From contig SCTY01000050.1 in the NCBI GenBank assembly GCA_004297625.1, positions 1-61,536 on the forward strand: a stretch of DNA of 61,536 nt. The letters run 5' to 3'. This DNA comes from Betaproteobacteria bacterium. GTDB lineage: Bacteria; Pseudomonadota; Gammaproteobacteria; Burkholderiales; SG8-39. Under the pieces are notes generated by a model that made no database searches, had not been told where the DNA came from, and worked only from the letters and a program-made list of their open reading frames with translations. Position numbers and translations under genes: made by a program. Position 1 is the first letter of the stretch, and each line of letters starts with the position of its first letter. This document shows positions 33,845-42,700 of this stretch, piece by piece.

Positions 33845-34552
33845 ATGAAGCCGGTTCATATATTGCTTGCCGCAGCTCTCTTATGCCCCGGCGTGACGCT
33901 CGCGCATGGCGGTCTCGCCGATATCTCGCTCTACGATCGCACCGGAGGAAAGCGCTTGCAGGTCTACTGGCACGAAGGCCGCGCCTACGTCGCCGGCAAG
34001 CCGGGCAACGAGTACCAGATCAGCCTGCGCAATCGGAGCCGCGAAGAAATTCTCGCCGTGGTCTCGGTGGACGGCGTCAATGTCATTACCGGGCAGAGCG
34101 CGGACCCGTCGCAGAGCGGCTACGTGCTTTCCCCCTACGGCCGTCTCGACATCCCGGGATGGCGCAAGAGCTGGAGCGAGACCGCCGCCTTCTATTTCAC
34201 CTCGCTGGGCGACTCCTATGCCGCGCGCACCGGACGCCCGAACGACGTTGGGGTAATCGGCGCAGCGCTGTTCAGGAAAAGGCCGCCTGTGCCGGCAGCT
34301 CCGATCGCGCGCGATCCAGGCAGGGCGGCCGAGAGCGCCAAGCCGGCGGAGAGCCCGCTCGGCACGGGTCACGGCCGCAACGAGACTTCGCACGCGTACC
34401 AGGTGGAGTTCGAGCGCGCGAGCAGTGCGCCGGCCGAAATCATCACGCTTTACTACGACAGCTATGCGAACCTCGTGGCCCGCGGCATCGTCAGGGATCG
34501 CTTCACCCATCCCCGGCCGTTCCCGGGTTTCGTTCCAGACCCGCAGGGGTAG
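33845..34552 (+). CDS. Exported protein upstream of ECF sigma factor
   Basis: I do not recognise a defined domain. The 235-residue product has a signal peptide (MKPVHILLAAALLCPGVTLA, 1-20). The mature N-terminus HGGLADISLYDRTGG and a central beta-rich region (about 25-140, including EYQISLRNRSREEILAVVSVDG and VLSPYGRLDIPGWRKS) suggest a secreted beta-sandwich. A Pro/Ala linker (about 143-170) follows, then a conserved-looking C-terminal segment with EIITLYYDSYANLVARGI. AAAGGA precedes the ATG. The ECF sigma gene starts 11 bases after its stop, so this protein is a likely member of that regulatory module, perhaps a sensor partner or output. Confidence 0.78.
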   Translation: MKPVHILLAAALLCPGVTLAHGGLADISLYDRTGGKRLQVYWHEGRAYVAGKPGNEYQISLRNRSREEILAVVSVDGVNVITGQSADPSQSGYVLSPYGRLDIPGWRKSWSETAAFYFTSLGDSYAARTGRPNDVGVIGAALFRKRPPVPAAPIARDPGRAAESAKPAESPLGTGHGRNETSHAYQVEFERASSAPAEIITLYYDSYANLVARGIVRDRFTHPRPFPGFVPDPQG

Positions 34553-34563
34553 ACTTGCCATGA

Positions 34564-35100
34564 ATGGCGGAGGCCTCGGACGAACAGCTCATGCTCGCGT
34601 ATCGCGACGGAGATGCCGGGGCTTTCGAGACCCTGTATGCGCGGCACCGTGCACGCCTTTTCCGTTTTGTCCTGCGCAGCATCAAGTCGCGCGCGAGCGC
34701 CGAGGAGCTCTACCAGGACGTCTGGATGCGAGTGATCGAGGCGCGCGCCACGTATAAGCCCAGCGCGCGTTTTACTACCTGGCTCTATACCATCGCGCAC
34801 CACCGCATGGTCGACCATTGGCGCCGCGCGGGCTTGAGCGTGGTATCGCTCGACACCGTGGATCCGCCGGCAGGCGACCCGGGGCCGCAACGGCATGCGG
34901 AAGCGCGCGAGGTTCTGACCCGCTTTGCGGCCGCGCTGGAGACTCTTCCGCCGGCGCAGCGCGAAGCTTTTCTTCTGCACGAAGAAGCCGGGCTGACGGC
35001 AGCGGAAATCGCCGCAGCGACCGGTTCCAACGAGGAGGCCGCCAAGAGCCGCCTGCGCTATGCGCTCGCGAAGCTCAAATCGGCCGTCGACGATGGCTGA
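34564..35100 (+). CDS. ECF-type RNA polymerase sigma factor
   Basis: This 178-residue sigma factor contains region 2 (about 8-80: LMLAYRDGDAGAFETLYARH, AEELYQDVWMRVIEARATY, FTTWLYTIAHHRMVDHWRR) and region 4.2 (about 115-170: LPPAQREAFLLHEEAGLTAAEIAAATG and NEEAAKSRLRYALAKLK). Region 3 is absent, as expected for ECF factors. Its stop is overlapped by 8 bases by the downstream membrane protein gene, the classic coupling of a sigma factor to its anti-sigma factor. The target promoters are unknown. Confidence 0.93.
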   Translation: MAEASDEQLMLAYRDGDAGAFETLYARHRARLFRFVLRSIKSRASAEELYQDVWMRVIEARATYKPSARFTTWLYTIAHHRMVDHWRRAGLSVVSLDTVDPPAGDPGPQRHAEAREVLTRFAAALETLPPAQREAFLLHEEAGLTAAEIAAATGSNEEAAKSRLRYALAKLKSAVDDG

Positions 35101-35692
35101 CGAGCGCGATCCGAAGGTCTCGCGGCGCTATCGCGAGCTCGGGAACGAGGAGCCGCCGCCCGGACTCGACGAGTCCATCGTCTCGGCCGCGCGCCGCGCG
35201 GCCGAGCACCCGCACGCCCCGCTCGTGACGCCGAGCGGGCGTCACCGCTGGTACTTCTCGCTGGGCGCCGCGGCGGTGATCGTGCTCGCCGTCGCTGTCA
35301 CCTACCAGATGCAGCAGGAGCAGCCCGATCCCTTCGCGACCGGGGTTTCACGGGAAGCCGTGAAGTCTCCGGCAAATGGGCGCGCGCGTGAATCCGCGCC
35401 GCCTGCTGCCGACTCTTCCGCAACAGCGCGCCCTGAAGCGGCGACGCAGGCAGAAACCTCGGGAAGGCAGGGCGCCGCGGCACCCGAAGCGCGCATGCGG
35501 CGAGACGAGGCGGCTGCGCGTTCGCTGGCAAAGCCGATGCAAGCACCCGCCGTGGAAACGCCGCAGCGGATGCTCGAGCGCATCGTCGAGCTTCGCAAAC
35601 AAGGAAAGCACGAGGAGGCCGGCCAGCTGCTTGCGGAATTCAAGCAGCGGTATCCGGGCTACCGGATTCCGGAAAACGTGGTCCGTCCCTGA
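35093..35692 (+). CDS. Putative membrane anti-sigma factor
   Basis: This 199-residue single-pass protein has a cytoplasmic N-terminal segment of about 50 residues (MADERDPKVSRRYRELGNEEPPPGLDESIV). One membrane helix lies at about 55-71 (FSLGAAAVIVLAVAVTYQM), followed by an Ala/Arg/Glu-rich periplasmic linker and a C-terminal helical segment (RMLERIVELRKQGKHEEAGQLLAEFKQRYPGY) resembling a single TPR-like hairpin. No HxxxCxxC zinc anti-sigma motif is present. The assignment rests on its translational overlap with the ECF sigma gene and its topology. It converges on gltL with a 1-base gap. Confidence 0.68.
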   Translation: MADERDPKVSRRYRELGNEEPPPGLDESIVSAARRAAEHPHAPLVTPSGRHRWYFSLGAAAVIVLAVAVTYQMQQEQPDPFATGVSREAVKSPANGRARESAPPAADSSATARPEAATQAETSGRQGAAAPEARMRRDEAAARSLAKPMQAPAVETPQRMLERIVELRKQGKHEEAGQLLAEFKQRYPGYRIPENVVRP

Positions 35693-35693
35693 T

Positions 35694-36422
35694 TCAGTGG
35701 TGCAGGATCTTGGAGAGGAAGAGCTGCGCGCGCTCCGAGCGCGGCGTGCCGAAGAATTCTTCCTTGCCGGCGTCCTCGACGATGCGCCCGGCGTCCATGA
35801 AGATCACGCGGCGGGCCACCTTGCGCGCGAAGCCCATCTCGTGCGTGACCACCATCATGGTCATGCCTTCCTTCGCCAGCTCGACCATCACGTCGAGCAC
35901 CTCGTTGATCATTTCCGGGTCGAGCGCCGAGGTGGGCTCGTCGAAGAGCATGGCGATCGGATCCATGGAAAGCGCGCGCGCGATGGCGACGCGCTGCTGC
36001 TGGCCGCCCGAGAGCTGAGCCGGGAACTTGTCCTTGTGGGCGGAAAGCCCGACGCGCTCGAGGAGCTTCATGCCCTTCTGCAGCGCCTCTTCCCGGCTGC
36101 GCCCGAGCACCTTCACCTGGCCGAGCGTCAGGTTCTGCATCACCGTCATGTGCGGGAAGAGCTCGAAGTGCTGGAACACCATCCCGACCCGCGAGCGCAG
36201 CTTCGGCAGATTCGTTTTCGGATCGCCGACGGAGATGCCGTCGACCGTGATTTCGCCCTTCTGGAAGGGCTCCAGGCCGTTCACGCACTTGATGAGCGTC
36301 GACTTGCCGCTCCCGGAGGGGCCGCATACCACGACCACTTCCCCCTTGGCGACTTCGGTGGAGCAGTCGGCGAGCACCTGGAAGCTGCCGTACCACTTGG
36401 CTACGTTCTTGAGCGAGATCAT
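35694..36422 (-). CDS. gltL: Glutamate/aspartate ABC transporter ATPase
   Basis: This cytosolic ATPase powers polar amino acid import. The 242-residue protein has Walker A CGPSGSGKST, signature LSGGQQQR, Walker B AMLFDEPTSALDP and the switch His in VVTHEMGFA. It is the last gene of the reverse-strand gltI-gltJ-gltK-gltL operon and overlaps gltK by 4 bases (ATGA). Confidence 0.96.
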   Translation of the reverse strand: MISLKNVAKWYGSFQVLADCSTEVAKGEVVVVCGPSGSGKSTLIKCVNGLEPFQKGEITVDGISVGDPKTNLPKLRSRVGMVFQHFELFPHMTVMQNLTLGQVKVLGRSREEALQKGMKLLERVGLSAHKDKFPAQLSGGQQQRVAIARALSMDPIAMLFDEPTSALDPEMINEVLDVMVELAKEGMTMMVVTHEMGFARKVARRVIFMDAGRIVEDAGKEEFFGTPRSERAQLFLSKILHH

Positions 36423-37111
36423 CGGATGACCGCAATCCTATCCTGAAGGCGCCGGACGACCTGGGAGAGCGCGTAGGAGATGATGAAGTACACCACCGCG
36501 ACGAAGGTATACATCTCCACCAGCCGGTAGTCGCGGTTCGCGATCTTCGACGCCGCGCCGAGAAAGTCGGTGGCCGAGATGACGTAAACCAGCGAGGTAT
36601 CCTGGAAAAGGATGATAGTCTGCGTGAGCAGCACCGGCACCATGTTGCGGAAGGCCTGCGGCAGCACGATGTGCCCCATGGTCTGCCAGTAGTCGAGCCC
36701 GAGCGCGTAGCCCGACCAGACCTGGCCGCGCGGGATGGATTGGATGCCGGCGCGCATGATCTCGCAGTAGTACGCGGCCTCGAACATCGTGAAGGTGATC
36801 GCCGCGGACCAGAACGCGCCGACGCGGATCGGCTCGTTCGCGCCGATCGCCCAGGCGCCGATGTACGGCACCAGGAAGAAGAACCAGAAGATCACGAGCA
36901 CGAGCGGCACCGAGCGCATCAGGTTCACGTAGCCGCCGGAGAGCGCCGACAGAGGCGTGAAGCTCGAAAGCCGCATCATGGCGAGAAGCGTGCCGAAGAC
37001 GATGCCGCCGCTCATCGCGATCAGCGTGAGCGTGACGGTGAACGTCATGCCGTCCCTGAAGAGATAGGGCAGCGAGCGCTGGATGACGTCGAAGTCGTAG
37101 CCGGCGAACAT
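36419..37111 (-). CDS. gltK: Glutamate/aspartate ABC transporter permease GltK
   Basis: This inner-membrane permease of the HisMQ family has 230 residues. It has about five membrane segments and the EAA-type coupling loop near YYCEIMRAGIQSIPRGQVWSG and ALGLDYWQTMGHIVLPQAF. The start is the ATG at 37111, which shares one base with the gltJ stop. It pairs with GltJ to form the translocation channel. Confidence 0.95.
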   Translation of the reverse strand: MFAGYDFDVIQRSLPYLFRDGMTFTVTLTLIAMSGGIVFGTLLAMMRLSSFTPLSALSGGYVNLMRSVPLVLVIFWFFFLVPYIGAWAIGANEPIRVGAFWSAAITFTMFEAAYYCEIMRAGIQSIPRGQVWSGYALGLDYWQTMGHIVLPQAFRNMVPVLLTQTIILFQDTSLVYVISATDFLGAASKIANRDYRLVEMYTFVAVVYFIISYALSQVVRRLQDRIAVIR

Positions 37112-37869
37112 CAGTGGCCCGCCTGCGGCGCGCCGCCCGCGGCGATCAGCCCCGGCACCCGCACCTTGCGCTCCAGCGCGCGCATCAGCAGCACCACCAC
37201 GAGGTTGGTGAGCAGGTAGATGACGGTCGCCGTGGCGAACGCCTCGAACACGCGGAAGCTGAATTCCTGCATGGCGCGCGCGCGGCCGGTAAGCTCGAGG
37301 AGGCCTATGGTGAGAGCGACCGAGGAGTTCTTGATGACGTTCATGAACTCCGAGGTGAGCGGCGGCAGGATGATGCGCAACGCCTGCGGCAGGATCACGT
37401 AGCGGTAGGCCTCGGCCTCGGTGAGCCCCATGGCGATGGCAGCCATGCGCTGCCCGCGCGGCAGCGAGTTGATTCCCGCGCGCACCTGCTCGGCGATGCG
37501 TACCGACGTGAAGACTCCCAGGCACAGCACCGCCGGCACGTACGAGCCCCACGGCGGCGGCATCTGCTTGATCCAGTCGCCGAGCGCCTCGGGCACGAGC
37601 TCGGGCATGACGAAGAACCACAGGAACATCTGCACGATGAGCGGGATGTTGCGGAAGATCTCGACGTAGAGATTGCCCAGGCGCACCGCCCAGGCGAGCG
37701 GCGTCGTGCGCAGCGTGCCGACCACCGCGCCGACCGCGAGGGCGATGACCCAGGCGGCGAGCGCCGTGACGAGCGTCCAGCCCAGGCCGACGAGGAGGTA
37801 CTGCAGGTACGTGCCCGAGCCGCCCGGCTCGAGCTCGAGCAGTACCTGCCAATGCCAGTTGTAGTTCAG
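37111..37869 (-). CDS. gltJ: Glutamate/aspartate ABC transporter permease GltJ (apparent CTG start)
   Basis: This is the second HisMQ permease, 252 residues from the proposed start, with the coupling loop RIAEQVRAGINSLPRGQ and MGLTEAEAYRYVILPQALR. The first in-frame conventional start is a GTG at 37725, which would remove the first membrane helix. Upstream the frame stays open and encodes the family N-terminus NYNWHWQVLLELEPGG directly after a CTG at 37869. That CTG sits one base beyond the gltI stop and aligns with the Met of the usual (M)xxxWxW start. Either CTG is the true start or ATG was miscalled in the assembly. Confidence 0.88.
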   Translation of the reverse strand: MNYNWHWQVLLELEPGGSGTYLQYLLVGLGWTLVTALAAWVIALAVGAVVGTLRTTPLAWAVRLGNLYVEIFRNIPLIVQMFLWFFVMPELVPEALGDWIKQMPPPWGSYVPAVLCLGVFTSVRIAEQVRAGINSLPRGQRMAAIAMGLTEAEAYRYVILPQALRIILPPLTSEFMNVIKNSSVALTIGLLELTGRARAMQEFSFRVFEAFATATVIYLLTNLVVVLLMRALERKVRVPGLIAAGGAPQAGH

Positions 37870-37870
37870 C

Positions 37871-38776
37871 TTACTTGTATGCCGCCGGGTCCCCGGAATC
37901 GGTCGGGTTGGCGACGACCTTCTTGAACTGGTCGCTCATCGGCACGTTGAGGTTGATGTTCTTCGGCGGAATGGGCTTCAGGAACCACTTGTCGTAGATG
38001 GCGCGGATCTGCCCGGACTTGTAGATCTTGGTCATCGCGGCGTCGACGACTTTCTTGAACGCCGCGTCGTCCTTGCGCAGCATGATGCCGTAGGGCTCCA
38101 CCGAGAGCGCCTCGGCGGAGATCGTGTAGTCCTTCGGCCTGCGCGACTGCGCCACCAGGCTGTAGAGCAGGATGTCGTCCATCACGAACGCGACCGCGCG
38201 CCCGGTCTCGACCATCTGGAACGCCTCGGGGTGGCCGTTGGCGGAGATGATGCTCATGCCGAGGTTCTGCTGCGCATTGATCTCGGTGATCTGCTTGATG
38301 TTCGTGGTGCCGGCGGTCGAGACGATGGTCTTGCCCTTGAGATCGGCGAGCTTGCCGATTTTCGAGGAGCGCTTGGTGACGAAGCGGTTCGCGGTGACGA
38401 AGTGCGTGATCGTGAACCACACCTGCTTCTGGCGCTCGAGGTTGTTGGTCGTCGAGCCGCACTCCAGGTCGATCGTGCCGTTCGCCATCAGCGGGATGCG
38501 GTTTGCCGAGGTGACGAGCTGGTACTTGACGTCGATCTTCGGCATCTTGAGATTGGCTTTCACCGCGTCGACGATGCGGTGGCAGAGATCCATCGCATAG
38601 CCCACCGGCTGCTGCTTGTCGTCGTAATAGGAGAACGGCACGGAAGCGTCGCGGTGCCCGATGGTGATGCTGCCGCTGTCCTTGATCTTCTTCAGGGTGC
38701 CTTCCTGCGCCGCGGCCGGCAGGGCCGTCGCGACCGCTGCCGCAAGCGCGGCGAGCAGGGAGAAAGCGCGTTTCAT
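37871..38776 (-). CDS. gltI: Glutamate/aspartate ABC transporter binding protein
   Basis: This periplasmic type II binding protein has 301 residues. The signal peptide is MKRAFSLLAALAAAVATALPAAA. The mature part carries TLKKIKDSGSITIGHRDASVPFSYYDD, GYAMDLCHRIVDAVK and GTIDLECGSTTNN, with the two cysteines conserved in GltI. AGGAG precedes the ATG. It heads the gltIJKL operon. With the NAD-GDH and PutA genes nearby, the island imports and catabolises glutamate-family amino acids. Confidence 0.95.
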   Translation of the reverse strand: MKRAFSLLAALAAAVATALPAAAQEGTLKKIKDSGSITIGHRDASVPFSYYDDKQQPVGYAMDLCHRIVDAVKANLKMPKIDVKYQLVTSANRIPLMANGTIDLECGSTTNNLERQKQVWFTITHFVTANRFVTKRSSKIGKLADLKGKTIVSTAGTTNIKQITEINAQQNLGMSIISANGHPEAFQMVETGRAVAFVMDDILLYSLVAQSRRPKDYTISAEALSVEPYGIMLRKDDAAFKKVVDAAMTKIYKSGQIRAIYDKWFLKPIPPKNINLNVPMSDQFKKVVANPTDSGDPAAYK

Positions 38777-38826
38777 GGGGATCTCCTCTCGATTGTTGGT
38801 CTTGCTATAACGCGAAAAATTCTACT

Positions 38827-39696
38827 CTAGTTGACTCCGGCGGCCAGGCTGTGCACCCGCTCGGCGACCGCGGTGAGCAGCGATACGCCGAACGTCGGAT
38901 CGCTCTTCAGCAGGTTGAGGAACACCGCCCGGTTGATGGCGAGCAGCGCGCAGTCGGTCTCTGCGGCGGCGTTCGCCGCGCGCGTCGACTGGTCGATGAG
39001 CGCCATCTCGCCGAATACGCCGCCCGGGCCGACGCGCTCTACCGTGGCGCCGCGCAGCGAGATCGCCACGCGCCCCTCCAGAACCACGTACATCAGCGCA
39101 CCCATCTGGCCCTGCACCATGATGAGCTTGCCCCGGTCGTAGCGCACGAGCGCCGACTCTCCCAAGCCCTTGGCGAGCGCGGCCAGCATCGCCTTGTCGA
39201 AAACCCGCGATTCCCTGGCGTCCGCCGCGCTCGGGATGCCGCTCAGGCGGCCGAGCATCGCACGCAGCCGGCGGATCATGAGGCCAAGCAGCATCAGCGC
39301 GAACTCGGGCTTCTCGCGCAGCGCGGCCATGAACCGCTTGTCGTCCAGGCCGATGACCCGGCACGCGGTTTTCGCCACTGCGGTGGCGCTGCGCGGCGAC
39401 TCGGTGATCGCCGCCATCTCGCCGAAAATCTCGCCGGGCTTGACCGTGCCGATCTGCCGCCCGCGGGCGAGCAGGGCGACTTCCCCCTCGAGCAGCAGGT
39501 ACATCTTGTCCCGCTTGAGCAGGATCCGGCTCGCCTTCTCGTTCTCGACGAAGAGCTTGGTGCCCGCCGCGACGCTTTCCTCCCGGCCGGCGGACTCGAA
39601 GAACGCGCGCGCCACGGCCGCGCTGTAGAGCGGCGCCGGCGCTGCCGGCGCGAGGGTCTTCTGCTTTCCGGAGCTGCTGAAGTCGAGGTCTTCCAT
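38827..39696 (-). CDS. Tandem cyclic-nucleotide-binding-domain protein
   Basis: This 289-residue protein has two cNMP-binding folds (about residues 40-140 and 165-285). Each has a phosphate-binding-cassette-like segment: IFGEMAAITESPRSATAVA in the first, which retains the PR-AT pattern, and VFGEMALIDQSTRAANAAA in the second, which deviates. No DNA-binding or enzymatic domain is attached, so it may act as a ligand-controlled adaptor. The ATG at 39696 has AAGG just upstream; the longer open frame is not supported. It lies between gltI and the glutamate dehydrogenase gene on the same strand. Confidence 0.82.
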   Translation of the reverse strand: MEDLDFSSSGKQKTLAPAAPAPLYSAAVARAFFESAGREESVAAGTKLFVENEKASRILLKRDKMYLLLEGEVALLARGRQIGTVKPGEIFGEMAAITESPRSATAVAKTACRVIGLDDKRFMAALREKPEFALMLLGLMIRRLRAMLGRLSGIPSAADARESRVFDKAMLAALAKGLGESALVRYDRGKLIMVQGQMGALMYVVLEGRVAISLRGATVERVGPGGVFGEMALIDQSTRAANAAAETDCALLAINRAVFLNLLKSDPTFGVSLLTAVAERVHSLAAGVN

Positions 39697-39730
39697 CCTT
39701 CGCCCTTCCAAGTCGAATGTTGCCAGATTC

Positions 39731-42700
39731 TCAGCGCGAGCTGAGGTTGCGCAGCTCGCGCATCGCAACCGACAGCATCGCGAAATCCGCGACCCCCGAG
39801 GCGCGCAGGTCGGCGAGCACCTGGCGGAAGCGCTCGTAGAGAACGGAATTACGGCTCTTCCACGCGCCGATAAGCGCAGCGACGTCGCTGCTGGCGGCGC
39901 TCGTGCGCAGCGCATCCGAGGAAAGCGCGCGCAGCATGCTGGCAAGGTCGTCGCGCAGTGCCGCCTTGGCGAGCGTCTGCCAGTGCGTTTCGGCCGTCAG
40001 CGTGCCGATGCAGGCGCGCAGCCACGGGAAATCGAGCTCCCCGGCGAGCGCGAAGTGGATCCGCGACACGGTTTCGATATCGCGCTCGAGCGCGTCGGCC
40101 ACTTCGACGATGTCGAGCGCATTGAACATCGCATCGAAGCCGGCCGTGCTCGCGGCAAGCCGCTCCGGCACGCCGTCCTTTTCCAGGCGGCTCGCCGCCG
40201 CGCGGAACGCGGTCTCGTCCACGGCGGGAAGGAGCCGCGGCAGCAGCGTGGCGAGGCGCTCGGCGCCCGCCCGGAAGTGCTCGATCGAGTGGCTAAGGTC
40301 TGAAAGCTGCGCCCGGTTGCGCAGGAACCACAGCGTCGCGCGCACGATCAGCCGCCCGGCGTCGATCAGGATCGCGCTCTGCACGCGGTCGGTCACCTTG
40401 TAGTCGAGCGCCTCCACCGCGCGCCACAGCTCGACCATGCCGAACACTTCGCGCACGATGAGGTAGGCGCGCACCACGTCGGGCGCGGTGGCGCCGGTCT
40501 CCTCGCGCATGCGATGCACGAACGTGCTGCCGACGCGGTTGATCGTGCTGTTCGTCACATGGGTCGCGATGATCTCGCGGCGCAGCGGATGCGCGTGGAT
40601 CTGGGCCTTGAAGCGGGTGCGCAGCGCCTCGGGGAAGTAACGCTCGAGCGCGGTGGCGATGAAAGGCTGCTCCGGCACATCGGAGTGCAGGATCTCGTCG
40701 TAGAGCGCGATCTTCGAGTAGGCGAGCAGCACGGCGCGCTCGGGCGCCGTCAGGCCCAGCTTCGCCGCGCGGCGCTCGGCGAACTCCTCGTCGTTCGGCA
40801 GGAACTCGAGCGCGCGGTTGAGGCGTCCGGACTTCTCGAGGCTGCGGATGAAGCGCTCCTGCGTGTCGAGAAGCGTCGGCGCGAGCGCGCCCGAGACCGA
40901 CAGGCTCTGCGTCTGGAAGTAGTTGTCGCGCAACACCAGCGCCGCCACGTCCTCGGTCATGTCGGAAAGAAGCTTGTTGCGCTGCTTGCCGGTCAGCTCG
41001 CCCGCGCGCACCAGCGAATCGAGCAGGATCTTGATGTTCACCTCGTGATCGGAGGTGTCGACGCCCGCCGAGTTGTCGATGGCGTCGGTGTTGATGCGGC
41101 CGCCGGCGAGCGCGTATTCGACCCGGCCGAGCTGCGTGAAGCCCAGGTTGCCGCCCTCGGCGACCACCCGGCAGCGAAGCTCGGCGCCATTCACGCGCAC
41201 TGCGTCGTTCGCGCGGTCGCCTACTTCGGCGTGCGATTGCCGCGCGGCCTTGACATAGGTGCCGATGCCGCCGTTGTACAGAAGATCCACCGGCGCTTTG
41301 AGGATCGCGTTGACGAGCTCGTTCGGTGCAAGTGCCGTGGGTTTTATATCGAGAATTTTTTGAGCTTCGGCCGACAGCGGGATCGATTTGGCGCTGCGCG
41401 CGAAGACGCCGCCGCCTTTCGATATCAGTTTCGCGTCGTAGTCGGCCCAGGAGGAGCGCGGCAGGCGGAAGAGCCGCTCGCGCTCCTGCCGGCTTTTCTC
41501 CGGATCGGGCGAGGGATCGAGGAAGATGTGCCGGTGGTCGAACGCGGCCACGAGCCGGATGCGGCGCGAAAGCAGCATGCCGTTGCCGAAGACGTCCCCC
41601 GACATGTCGCCGATGCCGACCACGGTGAAGTCCTGCGTCTGCGTATCGACGCCGAGCTCGCGGAAATGGCGCTTCACCGACTCCCAGGCGCCGCGCGCCG
41701 TGATCGCCATTTTCTTGTGGTCGTAGCCGGCCGAGCCGCCCGATGCAAAGGCGTCGCCGAGCCAGAAGCCGTATTCGGCCGCCACTGCGTTGGCGATGTC
41801 CGAGAAGCTCGCCGTGCCCTTGTCGGCCGCAACCACCAGGTAGGGATCGTCGCCGTCGTGGCGCACCACGTTCTGCGGCGGCGCGACTTTTCCGGCGACG
41901 AGATTGTCGGTGAGATCGAGCAGCCCGCGCAGGAAGGTCTGGTAGCAGGCGACCGCCTCCTTCATCAGCGCCTCGCGGTCCGCGGCGGGCGGCTTCTTGA
42001 GAACGAACCCGCCCTTCGCTCCGACCGGGACGATGACGACGTTCTTCACCATCTGGGCCTTCATGAGCCCGAGCACCTCGGTGCGGAAGTCCTCCATGCG
42101 GTCCGACCAGCGGATGCCGCCGCGCGCCACGCGGCCGCCGCGCAAATGCACCGCCTCGACGCGCGGCGAGTGCACCCAGATCTCGAAAAGGGGGCGCGGC
42201 TCGGGCAGCCCGGGCACGCGCCGGGAATCGAGCTTGAGCGCGAGATACGGCTTCGCGTGGAAGAAATTGGTGCGCACTGTGGCCTGGATGACGGCGAGGA
42301 AGCTGCGCAGGATGCGGTCCTCGTCCAGGTTCTGCACCTCGTCGAGCGCGGCCGCAATCTCGGAGGCGAGCGCCGCCTCGCCTTCCTTCTCGTTCTTGAA
42401 CCTCGCGAGGAAACAGCGGACCAGCAGCGCGGCGATGCGCGCGTTCGCGACGAGCGCGTGCTCGGCGTACGCGCGGCTGAAAGTCGCGCCAGCCTGGATG
42501 AGATAGCGGGTATAGGCACGCAGCACGCTGATCTCGCGCGCGTCGAGCCCGGCGGCCAGCACCAGGCGGTTGAGGTCGTCCGCCTCGATGTCTTCCGACC
42601 ACATGCCGAGGAAAGCCTCGTGGAACTTGCCGCGCACCTTGTCGAGGGCGACCTCGGCGTCCGCGGGCAGCGACAAGCCGAAGTCCACGATCCACACCGG

